A stretch of DNA of 64,000 bases from Oscheius dolichura. Its lineage: Eukaryota > Nematoda > Chromadorea > Rhabditida > Rhabditidae. This document shows, in pieces, positions 1-11,743 of this stretch. The DNA is taken from positions 9,632,001-9,696,000 of the forward strand of contig OW051493.1 in assembly GCA_932521035.1 (NCBI GenBank), given 5' to 3'. Each line of letters opens with the position of its first letter. The first letter of the stretch is position 1. Position numbers and translations under genes: made by a program. The notes under the pieces were generated by a model. That model made no database searches. It was not told the DNA's origin and worked only from the letters and a program-made list of their open reading frames with translations.

Positions 1-98
1 TCAAAAAGCCGCTAAACGCCGTAGAACTTGGTTTGTCTTTCTTTTTCTTTATTTTTTCTATTTTCTGGATGTTAATCCTTATTTATACAATGTTTAAG

Positions 99-3000
99 GT
101 GTTCCGGAGTGCATGTCCAACTATGATTGTGTTATGAACGGGCTCTGTTTAAAAGACGGCGAAGGGAAGGGCCGCTGCCTCTGCCCCCGGAGTTGTTCCG
201 CCTGTAAGTCGCCATATTCCCATTTTTTGTCCAGATTATCGGTGAAAAATGGACATTTTAAACCCGTTTCTTGGTTTCTTTAAATTACTCCTGGCCGGCT
301 CTTGTTTGCTTACTTTTTACAGCCGCCAGCACTCCGCGAGGCAGTGATACTTTACTTGGCATGCCGCTGCCTTAAAAACCACTATTAAACCACAAAAAAA
401 TTGGAGGAAATGAGCCATTTTTGGACTCAATAAATAGAGGACGTTGAGCTCTATATATTGCAGTAAAAATCGCGGTGGGGCCATTTTCTAAAAATGCGCT
501 AGAGCCCGCGAAAAGAGCCTATTTTCAGTGGTGCCCTTAATCTGCCGGCTGACTTCGAGGACCCGCTTCCCGGTCAACTCTTCGCCTTGTCTGGTTATGG
601 GAGAATATTATACGGATCGCTTTGACATGCCGGAGCCGTTTTGCCATATCGTACGAGGACAGGACAAGGTAAACTATTCTGGGGTCCTGAGTGGAAACTG
701 CCCTTCCTAAACTCTTTTTTGCTGCCACCGGAAGCGATTAAACCGTTCCTTCTCTCTCCGCTGCAAATGACTGAAACCAGCGACCTACCGCAGAATATTC
801 TCTCTCTCTCTCTTTCTTTCTGCGTGATGTGGAATTTATGATAAAAATGGGGGTGACGACGATTTTGGCGAGATTGGTGGCGGTAAAAAAGGTGTGGAAT
901 GAAGGATGATAATGGGAGAAAGGCGAATGACACGCTTGGCATCTACTAGGCCTACCGTATACTTCGCTTCTCCCGTGATCGAAAACCACCATTTTTCTTA
1001 TATTTTTCACGGGAGAGGCGGGAGCTTCAAAATCAGAAAAGGTTTTACCTCGGCGTGAATCGAACCCGTAATGTTTTACTGCCGCATAGCGCAACATCGC
1101 ATTGCGCTATGTGGACATAAGCGGGCGCGGGACTAAATCCCTTATATGACGTTTTTTCTCCTATTTTCTCCTCTTAAAATGTTCTCTGAACCTCCCTAAA
1201 ACAGTACATAAACATCTGGACGACTTCATTTTATGGATAAATAATGTGGTTGTTGTTTCCAGGGAAGATGCGTGTGTCCGCCCATGTTCGACGCCGTCAA
1301 CCACACCAAATTGCCGATAAAACCGCTACTTCCGACAAAATGTGATAAACGTAAGTAGGGAGGACATTTTTACTATTAAAAAAGGCAACAAAGACAAAAA
1401 AATCAAGAATGATAGTCAGTTCGGGATTTTTGGTTTTGGCAGGCTTTACGCTCCAAATTTTCAAATCCAAGATGTTCCCGCCCAATTTTCAGTCAAATTT
1501 AAAGACGCTCACATTCCCGGGAAACGTTTTAATTCAAATAATACAATAAAAAACTACAGTAACCCCTTCCAGGAGATCTAAAAGTCCTGGCCGTCGCTCA
1601 TCCCCAAGAAGAGGTCTACAAAGGCATGGATGTCACTTTATTCTGTTGTGTCAACATCGACCCGACCAATCACATCGACGCCAACGGGGTAGATCTTTAA
1701 AAGTTACCGTAATCCTTAATTTTAGGTCACTTTTATCCAAAACGATACCGTAACCCGGGAACCGTCGAGACATCCCTTCCGGGAGACGGTAGGGAGCCTT
1801 TTTTCGAGTTTTAAAAGTTTTTTAGCTACAAAGTAGGGAATACGATATCCTAATGTCGCCATCGTGTTGGGAGCTGGATATTAAAAATGTGCAGGTGACG
1901 GACAGCGGCACCTACATGTGTATGGTCACCCCGGCTCCGGGATTCCCAGCAGTGAATCATACTGTAAATCTCCTCGTCAAAGGTAACCATTTTTAATCGG
2001 ATTTTTATGTTTTAAAAGGACAGTACAAGCATTTTCTGGTCTACGGTAAGCGTGCGCCAACGCGCGTAAACAGCAGGCGGCCGTTGCTTGGCGCGCGTTG
2101 GACGAAATTCGCTGAACAAATTGGGCAACTTTAGATGCATTTTTCTCCCATTTTTTGACATTTTTATAACTTTTAAAGAAGTTATTCATAATCAGCAGAC
2201 AATTCTGAACATTTTACAGCTAAAAACTGCTTGTACTGTTCTTTTAAATGCTTCCCAAAGCCATTAAATCATTCCCCCTTTGTAGAACATCAAAGAAGAC
2301 ACAGGGTCGGCTATATTAGAGCCAAAAAATTAAGCCCTGACCGACGGTGTAAGTAGGCATGCCCGGCGTGTATTTTGTCAGGTTCCGTTGGCTTGGAATT
2401 CCATGTTCCTGCACCCGTAAAAGCTCGGCAGCTGGATCTCCTGTTTTCAAATCTTCAAGCCGCCGAGCTGCCGAGATTTTACGGGTGCAGGCGGGCGGAT
2501 TCCCGCCAAAGGAACCTTGTGATTGTGTTCTTCTTTTTCCCGTTTCTATCTAGTTTTTTTTTTCATTTTATGCATGACTTTTCGTTGCGAGACCTTTATC
2601 TACGTTTTGCCCTGAATTTTATCTATGTTTTCTGCTCTAAAAATCGGTAAATTTCAGCCCCCCGAATGATCCAAAATCTGGCAATTGTATCCAATGAAAC
2701 AACGGCGAATATCACCTGGGATATTCCGGACGGGACCTCGAAGCCGAATATCAACGCCACGTAAGAATTATTCATGATTTTTTTGGTTTTATTGATCTAT
2801 TTTTCAGACTTTTTCGCCGCTCGGGACAGAAACAAGTCGCCTGGGAACAGATAGACGTCTCCTCGCCTATTTTCATCTGTACGTCTTTATTTTGTGCACA
2901 ATTTCTGTTGAAACCTATACCATTGGACAGAGCACAAAAAACTGTCCTACAAAATGATAAATTTTTTTAATTTGACAAGTTGTCATGGTAGGACCCAAAA

Positions 3001-6000
3001 GGCGCCAAATCACCAATCCGCGCCGTTTGAAGGGAAAATTCACTTTCTGGGCAATTTTTTCTGGTTTTTCGAGTTTCTAACCTTTTATGAGGGTTTATAC
3101 ATAATAATAAAACGTTCTATTAACAATTCACATTAAAAATATGCCAATTTCAGCAAATCTCCGAGCCGCAACGCCGTATACCCTCGCGATTAATATCAGC
3201 GACGGTCAAATGGAGCCCTACCCTATTCTGGAGCATTTTACAACATTAGATGGAAGTAAGCAACCTTCTTAACTTTTTAAAATATAATTTTAAAGAATCC
3301 CACGCCCCGAAAGGCGTCAGCGTCCGGGTCGGCCTGAACTCTGGAGGACAAACAGCCGGCTCGACGTTGAATTGTGAGGTAGAGTGGCGACCGCCTTCCC
3401 AGCCAAACGGACGGATAACTAAATATTATGTCCGGGTGGAGGGAGTCCTCCGCTACCCCCGCCCGGATGGCACCCTCGTCCCCGTTGACTATCCCCAATC
3501 TGTCGACAAGAAATGCGCAAATTATGATGAACTGGAAAACGCCGCCAACGGAATAAACCCAATTGACTTCGCCTCGGAGCATCATTACTGTAAATATGGA
3601 CCGTTGAAGGTAAGAAATGAGCGGAAGAGGGGTAATAAATTCGTCTGCTCAAATGGCGCAATGCGCTGAGGCGCCCGCGGCAGTTGAACGACCCTTGAAA
3701 TCCCAGGACGGGAAACCTTCTTGCGTTTTTCTTTCAAAAGCCCAGAAAAAAAAGTTTTATTCCCGTGGTGAGCCTCATCGCATTACGCCATTCAATAAGG
3801 TCGGCGACAGGCGTAGAAAGCCAGGAAAGGGTAAAAAATATCCGTTTTCAGCCAAACAGAAATTATACCGTAACCATCTGGGCTGAAAATGGAGCAGGGC
3901 TCTCGACTCCCTATGTCTTCCAAGAGAAATGTCTAACACACTTTGCCCAACCAGATCAGGTACCGTAATCTCTCAGAAAAAGAGAAGAAGTCCCTTTTTA
4001 GGTCGAAAAGCCCCTGTCCCAACTGGGATCGAATCAGACGACGTTTAATCTGTATTTTAACACGAGAGTGGATGATATGAACGGCCCGATCAGTTGTTAC
4101 TACATCGCGGTTGTTCCTCTACCCAGTAATGTCTCCCTGGAAAGTCTCCCGGATCCCCACGACACGATAGTTGACTCCTGTGCCAGGGTAAGTAACCTTT
4201 TTTTCATTTCCTGCACCCATAAAATCTCGGCAGCTCGGGGGATTTGAAGCCACGAGCGGCAAATTGAAAAAGCGCGCAGCTGCCGAGATTTTACGGGTGC
4301 GGCGGCGCGATATTAGGTCTTCTCTCAAAAATGAGCTCCTTTTCAGGCATTTCAAAACAATCTGATGCAAGGAGAGAAAGAACGAAAAGTCTATTTTGCC
4401 TATATTGCGGAGAGTTATAAACAACTGCCGCCGGAGACTGTCATAGGCGACGGGGAGCCCGTCCCCGGCGCCTCCCTTTGCAATGTTCAATATCTGAGTC
4501 GACACAAGTCGGAGGATCGAATGCTACGGCCCGGGATGAAATACACCGGATTTTTGATAGTCAGAGTGGATCGGACCAACCCGTACGGCGCCCCGGTGAA
4601 GGAAGAAACGACCAGGACACTGACACCGAGGAGATATGCCCGAGCTTTTGAGGATGATGGCGAATTCGACAGAGAAAGGTACCTTTTTGAACAATTTTGA
4701 CTAGAAAAACACCCGTATAATCTCGGCAGGAGGGAGAAATAGAAAAATGACACTATTGAATAAAAGAAGGTTTAGCTGCCGAGACTTTACGGGTGCGGGC
4801 GCAGAATCGGCCCTAGGCCTTTTCGGTGCCATTTTTTGCTTTTTGAATCAAGATTACTGTATTGGATTCTGTTTGCGATTAATATTAAGATTTTCAGGCT
4901 AGCCGCTTCAGTTGGAGGCAAGCCCCTGCCCCGTCAAATGCGTCAACTACATCTGAATGGCCCGGTCTACGGGTTCAGTGGCTATTTTAAACCGATATTT
5001 CTCTCTGAGGATACCGGACGAAGTGGGGTTGTCACTGCTCTGCTAATCGTCGGCTCTATTCTCCTCTTTATGGTGGCTTCTTTCCTTCTGGGAATGTTCA
5101 TCTTACAGAAGTAAGTCGGCTCTCCATTCATGGTTGATTTGGATGAAAAAACCGTTTTGCTTTAATTCTAATGATCAAATATGATTGAATACCACCTATT
5201 ACACCCAAAAAACAGACTAGAAAAAAAAAGTAAAAATGTATTTTCATCGGCGGGGATCGAACCCGAGTTATTTTTCTCGTCGGGCGCGCCACTCCACCAC
5301 TCGGCCATTTGAACGAGGAGCGGGCGGGCTGGGCAGGAATCAGTCATGTATGCCCCCTCTCCTTGACGACCGAGGCGCGACGTCGTCTAATCGAATCCCC
5401 GCCGACAAAAAACTATGCGCCCCGGCCGCGTGATCCCCCCTCCCCCGTCAGCTGAGCTCGGCAGCATAAATTTAATCCCTTTAATCGGAGACGCCAGATT
5501 GAATTGGCTATGAGTCCCGCAGCGATCTCATCTGAAGCCTCGCATCTACTAATCCATCAGAGTATCATCACCTGCCCCCCGGCGGCGCCCTTCCCCTCCC
5601 CCCTGGTCTATGCGCCGAACCCAATCACAAGATCTTAGGACCCGGCGCAAATTATCGTAGTTTTTATAATCTGTGATAAGTTTAATAACGGGAAGGAATT
5701 GTAGAAGAGGACTACTCAACGACTACTGCCCATTAAAGCTGCTGAAGAAGGACAACTCCGACAGGATTCTGCTCCGACCCAGTTATAAGGTAGGGATTAC
5801 TGTAATTAGATTAGAAAATGAGGAGCTTCAGCCCATTCCGGTGGAGGATCTCCCCTCGGAATATACCATGAGACACAGGGACACGGACTTCTTGTTCATT
5901 CAGGAATATGAGGTACGGTAGCGCTCTTCTTATCCCCTTTTAAAATTCTTATAAACCTCAAATATTGGGAAAATGGGATTATACAGACCTTTTTTCGTTC

Positions 6001-9000
6001 CAGGAACCCAAAAAGTGGGTCCGATCCCTTGGAACCCCTCCCAGGGCTCCGTTCTCGACAGTCCGATCCTCTGCACCCGTAAAGTCTCGACAAGACGAAG
6101 GTATAACGTCGTCAACTGTTTTGTAACAGTTTTTAATAAAGACGATCCTCCTGCCGAGACTTTACGGGTGCAGGGGATCGGATTACCGCAGACCGAGCCT
6201 TTCCAGGCCCTCCTTATGGAACAGGAAGTCTAATTCCGGATTTTTTAAGGGCTCGTTGAGAATCCGACTGCTCATTAGAAACTGGGTCACTCTTTTTCTA
6301 GGACCCATTTTCAACGCAACGACCAAACAAGCCAAATTTCCGATTCCAGCCCGTTCTGCTCTCATTTGCATCCTAATTTTTTCTTGTGGTTACTATAATC
6401 AAAGTAGAGCATCCTTTATTTTCCCTTCAGGACCCTTTTTAGCTAAAGTTTTCTTTTCAGTCCCTCCCTGTCTCATGCCTGGAAGCCGTCGCCAGTGCCA
6501 AGAAAGAGAACCAGGTCAAAAATCGGTACAACGACATTCGGGCCTACGATGCTACCCGGGTAAAGTTGAAAAAGATCGGCTTCGATGAAAATTCTGACTA
6601 CATCAATGCTAACTTCATAAACGTACGGGTTTTCTAATTTTTTCGATTTATAGGGAAATTTCCAGGGTTGGGACAAGAAGAAGCGCTTCATCGCGGCTCA
6701 AGCCCCTCTAGAAAATACAATTGAAGATTTTTGGAGGATGGTGATCGAGAACGACTGTAAAATAATAGTCATGGTGGCTAATCTCTACGAGAAAAGTCGA
6801 CTGCAATGCGTCAAATACTGGCCAGACTCGGATATCGGCACCCAGAGGTCGGAAATCCCCCCTTTTCCCAGTCTAAAATATTTTTAAGGTGGGGAAGGAT
6901 AAAGGTGACCCTGGTGAACAGTGTCTACAACGCGTTCTATACTGTAAGAACCTTTGATGTTTATGAAGATCTCGGACGGATGTCGCCGGACCGGAGGATT
7001 AGTTACAACGGGTCGACAGCCTCGGAAATGGACTCGGAATACGCCAACGTCCCTTCGGTGCGGAATGGAAAGGCTGCCAGTCCGGATCGAGGTAGACAGA
7101 CTTTTACAGGAGGTGTTAGGGAACAGAGGAGCGGGGAATATGGCAATCTTGGGTTTCTAGCTTCTACAGTAGGATTAGAAGTCGGGTCGGGAGCAATTAG
7201 ACTCGGTCTGGGGTCTAGGCGTTAAGGAACCGGGGGTTATGGGCGAGGAAACCTGGCAAAGTAATGACTCGATTATACAGTAACCGACGGGCCTTCCATT
7301 ACTTCAGCCTCTGATTCTTGAGGCTTGTTATGGAGGGTAGAAGGGTCTGGGTGTTGGAGGATACGGTTGCTAGAGAGGAGCCTACAGGCATTCTGCGGCC
7401 GGCCCTATTTTAAGGTTCTTACCATACCAATCCTTATCCCCTTCCTTCTTGGATGAAGGGAAAACCTCCCAGCTCCTTGGGAACTCAAAGTTTCCGGCTA
7501 CGGGTTCCATAGAGTAGAGAACAGATCCTGTATACCGTATCAAAAGCTTTTTTGGGGGTTTTGGTTCCCTGCCATACTTTTTTGCCATGGTGATGTGCTT
7601 CTCCAGGTCCAGAGTTTCCAAATTTCCTGCGGCAAGACCCTGAAAATACCAAATTTTGAATTCCATCCTGAAATGGGCCGTTTTGCTCCCAAACATCTGA
7701 AATTATTGGGGTTTCTTCTCATTTTCTACAGTAATCCGATCTAAAAAAGTCTAAACTGTACCCAGAATTTCAAAAATCCGTCTAATGTCTCAAATTTCAG
7801 TGATCCGCCGGATCTACCAGTACCACTTCACCAACTGGAGTGATTACAAAGCCCCGGAATGTTCTACCGGCCTTCTCCGCTTCCTCCACACTCTCCGAGA
7901 GCTGGATGAGTATAACAACCACACAGTGGTCATCCACTGCAGGTACAGTAACCCAATATTCTTCTTTTATCAAAATATTTCCAGTGCGGGTGTCGGGCGG
8001 ACGGGTACATTCATAGCCATAGACGGGATGTTGGACCAGAGCGAGAAAGAGTCTCAAGTGGATATTTATGGCTTTGTCAGCGGGTTGAGGAGACAGCGAA
8101 ACCTGATGGTACAGTCGATTGAGCAGTATGTATTCGTCTACAAGGCAATGGCCGAGTGGTACCTGTTCGGGTATACGGATATGGAGCCGGACGATGTGGA
8201 GCGGCACTATAAGGGACTGATCGAGGGAAACATGAGGTGGGTAGATTACTGTAACTTAAACGAGTGGCGCATTCTTGGAGCCCAGCTTTACGCTTTTTTA
8301 GTACAGTGCACCAAGAATGCGCCAAGCTGGTCCCGACTTACAGTAACCCATTAATTCCTTCTTTCCAGGAGCCGGAGTTACTCTTCCGGGAATATGAGAT
8401 CCGCCGTGTTGAAGATCGACACCCGGCCGACGCTGAACGGCCTCGATTCGGAATTCCACAAATTGTCCGAGTGTGTCGACATCCCCACCAAGATTTCTTT
8501 TGCCTGCCGGGATGAGAGCATCATGAAAAACCGGCCCGGTGGAGCTCTTCCCTTCGATCGGAATCGAGTCGTCCTCAGTCCAATGCTAGCCTATACGGAC
8601 TATTATAACGCCAGTGAGATGAAGGTATCGTTTTTATAGGCGGCTACAGTAATCCGGACGATTTTAGGGCTACTTCTATCCATTTATCCTGGCACAGGAT
8701 CCGGTCAGCGAGGATACGGCCTTCGATTTTTGGAGAATGGTAGACGGGAAAGAGGTCTCGACGATTGTCATGCTCTCACCGGAAGAGGATTGGAGCACTA
8801 GTGAACAGGTTTGTATACCGGAAAAAGATGGGCAGACTTTTCTAGGGCGATAAACCAGATCCGGGCCAGTAAGGCGCATTTTCGAGGGAAGGGTGCCGCC
8901 TTTGCGCTTTTCTGGTGAAATAGGTCTATAATCGTTGGTTTACTGTAATCAGTCAATTAGGCAGATTGCACCGAAAAAGCGCCATGCTGGCGCGAACGAA

Positions 9001-10448
9001 CTGGTTTGCCGCCCTAGACAATTATTTTCCATGTGGGGCCCCGAAAATGCCCGCGGAAACCGAGAGTTCGCGCGCCGGGACCCTTTGCCCCCTTATTTCT
9101 TTTCGCTTTTTGTTTTTATACCCATTTTCCTTTTCAGTACTGGCCCGAGGATACGACAACCCAAAAAGAGATCCCGTCACGATCATCTAGTCAAAGTTCT
9201 AGTCCCAAATTTACCGTAGTCCTCGAGTCCCAGGACAAGTTCAACAACTACGTCGTCCGGAAGATGCACTACCGTACTTCCGTGAGTTTCCCCCTTTTTT
9301 ATATAAATAAGCTATAAAATTTCCAGGCTAATCGTGAAGTCCGTTCCGTTTGGCAGTTCTGTATGACGGATTGGCCGGAGCCGATGGCCGTTCCCGGTTC
9401 GACTCGTTCCATTCCCGACCTGATTTCCCGGGTCCTGGAGCGACAGAGTAAACAACCTAAAACGGGGCACATCCTCCTCCACTGCAGGTGGGAATAACTC
9501 CTAAATTAATAGAGAGAGAGAGAGTATTTTCAGAGACGGTTCCTACAGATCGGGTCTATTTTGTTGTATTTCACTTCTATTGGAACGGTTGAAAGCGGAG
9601 CAGAAGGTCGACGTCTTCCAGACGGTCAAAACTCTTCAACTATGCAGGGAGAAGGTTATACCCAATTTGGTAAGAGAAATAACTACCGTAATCCATTAAA
9701 AACAACCTGAGGACCCCGCATCGAGGAGCCACTCCCTTTTTTTTAAAAAAAACAAGGGCTGCCCAGTTTCCGGGCATAAATACAGAAACCCCGGTCCTGC
9801 GGTGCCCTACAGTATACCATTTTTTCGTTCTGGGACCTAAATTCCATATTTTCTTTTGAATATTGAAAAATACGGCCTGCTCTGGTTCCCAAATCTCATT
9901 TTTTGAGAAAAAACCAAAATCCAGCCGGTCAGGTTCCCCTAAAAGTCTTGAAGAGGAATTTCTTGAAGACTGGGATCTCCGAAAGAGGTTTATAAGTAGT
10001 AAAACGTGATGAGACAGTAGTCAAAAGAGTCTAGAAGTCCTATTGGGTACATTTTTAAAAAGGGAAAGTAAATTCGGACCCTGTAGTTAATTTTACCGGG
10101 CATATTGCGCCTGAAACGGGTTGCGGCCTGATTTAGCTTCTATAGGGTCCTGAGAAGAAATTTTATGGTGAAAAATATGGTGAATCTCGAGTCTAAGGCT
10201 CCAGGCAACCTTTATGGGTAAGATTGTTGAAAAAAATTATCGAGAGAGTGCCCGAAAAATGGTTTCTAGGGTGAGGGAGGCAAGTGGCCGGCAGTATTCC
10301 CCCTCCACAGGGTCCTGAAACGAATTTCCCTATACCAAACTACCGTATCCATTTTTCTACAACTCTTCCCCATTTTCAGGAGCAGTACGACTTCTGCTAC
10401 CGCTGTGTCATCGACTACTACAACCGTTCCACCGTTCCGATTACATAG
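99..10448 (+). CDS. clr-1: receptor-type protein tyrosine phosphatase, CLR-1-like (5' partial)
   Basis: Transmembrane phosphatase that removes phosphate from tyrosines; in C. elegans CLR-1 opposes FGF-receptor signalling. Exons: 99-203, 529-668, 1263-1350, 1573-1688, 1826-1982, 2658-2760, 2808-2878, 3154-3255, 3296-3609, 3852-3959, 4002-4187, 4347-4678, 4898-5110, 5705-5789, 5832-5912, 6461-6622, 6654-6847, 6889-7091, 7801-7942, 7985-8236, 8369-8624, 8698-8808, 9138-9281, 9327-9487, 9534-9669, 10380-10448. Phases agree throughout and give about 1342 residues. Order: Cys-rich EGF/WAP-like N-terminus (residues 1-111), Ig domain with DSGTYMC, fibronectin III repeats, one membrane helix near residue 650-676, then two phosphatase domains. 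D1 has KNRYNDI and the active site [11 protein letters not shown] with its Ser codon split by an intron. D2 has [10 protein letters not shown] but WPE in place of WPD. The family call is secure; the clr-1 orthology rests on architecture only. Confidence 0.88.
669..1262 (+). other. intron 2 of the phosphatase gene
   Basis: 594-nt intron bounded by GTAAAC and a TTTCCAG acceptor. It holds a CT microsatellite near 800-825 and a tRNA-like sequence on the minus strand at 1050-1116. Open frames here are interrupted and have no homology I recognise. Confidence 0.7.
1050..1116 (-). repeat. tRNA-like sequence
   Basis: Minus strand: TAGCGCAATGCG as an A-box-like start and GGGTTCGATTCACGCC as the B box. 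No acceptor stem pairing seen. Confidence 0.6.
2041..2219 (+). repeat. family-C element
   Basis: GTGCGCCAACGCGCGTAAAC, AACAGCAGGCGGCCGTTGC, then an AT-rich tail ending AATCAGCAGACAATTCTGAA. In phosphatase intron 5. Confidence 0.85.
2411..2490. repeat. family-A hairpin element
   Basis: Arms GCACCCGTAAAAGCTCGGCAG-like at 2411 and its reverse complement ending 2490; in phosphatase intron 5. Confidence 0.85.
3648..3700 (+). repeat. tRNA-like half sequence
   Basis: CAAATGGCGCAATGCGCTGA matches the 5' half of the other copies; no B box follows. In phosphatase intron 9. Confidence 0.4.
4211..4301. repeat. family-A hairpin element
   Basis: CACCCATAAAATCTCGGCAG arm and full inverted copy; in phosphatase intron 11. 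Confidence 0.85.
4708..4797. repeat. family-A hairpin element
   Basis: CACCCGTATAATCTCGGCAG and inverted copy; in phosphatase intron 12, the intron next to that holding the 4211 copy. Confidence 0.85.
5247..5312 (-). repeat. tRNA-like sequence
   Basis: Minus strand TGGCCGAGTGGTGGAGTGGC and GGGTTCGATCCCCGCC are good A and B boxes, but the D/anticodon/T stems do not close into a full tRNA. In phosphatase intron 13. Confidence 0.65.
6061..6181. repeat. family-A hairpin element, long-arm subtype
   Basis: Arms extend outward to GTCCGATCC/GGGGATCGGA, and the interior has TTTTGTAACAGTTTTTAATA. In phosphatase intron 15. Confidence 0.85.
8844..9014. repeat. family-B hairpin element
   Basis: Left arm AGGGCGATAAACCAG..CCAGTAAGGCGC, right arm inverted to CTGGTTTGCCGCCCT. 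In the phosphatase intron before the D2 YWP exon. Confidence 0.8.
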
Positions 10449-11743
10449 CCCCCCGGGTCCCTCCCTCGCCCCTTCACTTTTCTCCCCTTCTTTCCCTCCC
10501 CTGCCCCTATTATCCAAATCAAAATAGTCAAACTACTTTACGGGTTCCCTCCTCTTCTTTTTCTATAATTCTTTGCTCATTTTCCCCCATAATTCAGGAG
10601 TTCTTAATCTAATTTTCTTGTCCCCATTTCCTAGTCACTTTGCTGCCATCCCCCTTCTGTGAGCCAAGGCCCCTCCCTAATAATTTGTAGTTACAGTAAT
10701 CTAGAGCCCCTCCTCCTCTCTCTAACCATGCCACAAACACGGTTCGATTTAAGCGAAAAAAAGTAGAAAAACAACCTCGAAATCAACAAAAACTACCTAC
10801 ACGTGTATCTAACCTCTTGCTGTTGAAGAGACCGCGAGAAAACAGATGTCTATAATAAAGATTATTATTTTTCTAGAGTTTTTTCTTAAGAAAATAGAGG
10901 AGAAGGTCTGCTATATGATCAGAACTTTAAAAAGTAGAAAAAGTAACCTACAGTAATCCTATTCAAAGAAGTTTAGGCTCGGTGCTCGCCAAATTGGCTC
11001 CACTGGGTTTCTGATGGGTTCTGGAGGGAACAATGGTGTTCCAAAGAAATATTGAGATGTTTTCCGTATTTTAGAGGTTCTAATGGATATATTAATGCAA
11101 TGTTAGCACGAAAAAAAGGGGTTTTTATGAGCCAGATGGCCGTTTATGGGTAAACAGTCCATCGCGCTCAAATACTATCGCCTTCTTTGGGCTGTAACTA
11201 TTCATCAGATTTGAATTTCTCGGAGATTTTTAGTGTAGCTGAAAGATCAGAAAATTCTACACAAGGTAAACTATGCGACTATAAAGAAATTGGGCATGTT
11301 TGGTACCAAATGACCAAGAGTTCCTCCGGTCCAGAGTTTGATGGTCGCGCGCCTTCGAAACCTTCGCCCAGGCAGATATTTTTAACTTTTTTCAAAACTT
11401 TTGATACTGTCGTATTCTCCAGACCGCATTATATTACCAAACATCGTGAAAATGTTCCGTTTTCAAGCCAAGAACTCCCTTGGAAGGGCGATGTCTTTCC
11501 CGGGGCTGCGCCTGCCCCCAAAATGTGCCTTACTGGCTCGAAATCAAATTTCAGCTCTAGATTTCCGATTTTTTACGACTTTACCCCCTTTGCTCTACAA
11601 TTGACACCTCATCCCCCTCTTAGTGCTTATGCTAATTGACTCCTGGTGACCGTCGCGTGCCGCCGCCACCGGCTCTCGCCAGGTGACATCCAGCTGTGTT
11701 GTGTGTACTCAGAGGGTCACTTCAGTTGGCTCACTAGTCAGCC
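10449..11743. other. intergenic spacer
   Basis: 1.3 kb between the phosphatase stop and the next signal-peptide gene. It contains several TACAGTAATC motifs (for example near 10693 and 10948) and a pyrimidine-rich stretch at 10450-10540 that is probably phosphatase 3' UTR. A 150-residue open frame at 11187-11639 has no recognisable content and I do not call it a gene. Confidence 0.5.

Noticed and set aside
7382..7696. 104-codon minus-strand frame inside a phosphatase intron
   Set aside because: Considered a nested gene, but there is no homology, start context or poly(A) signal, and the host intron is otherwise spacer-like.
11187..11639. 150-codon open frame between the phosphatase and the next gene
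   Set aside because: No signal peptide, domain or biased codon use, and no splice or poly(A) context; the stretch reads like repeat-rich spacer.
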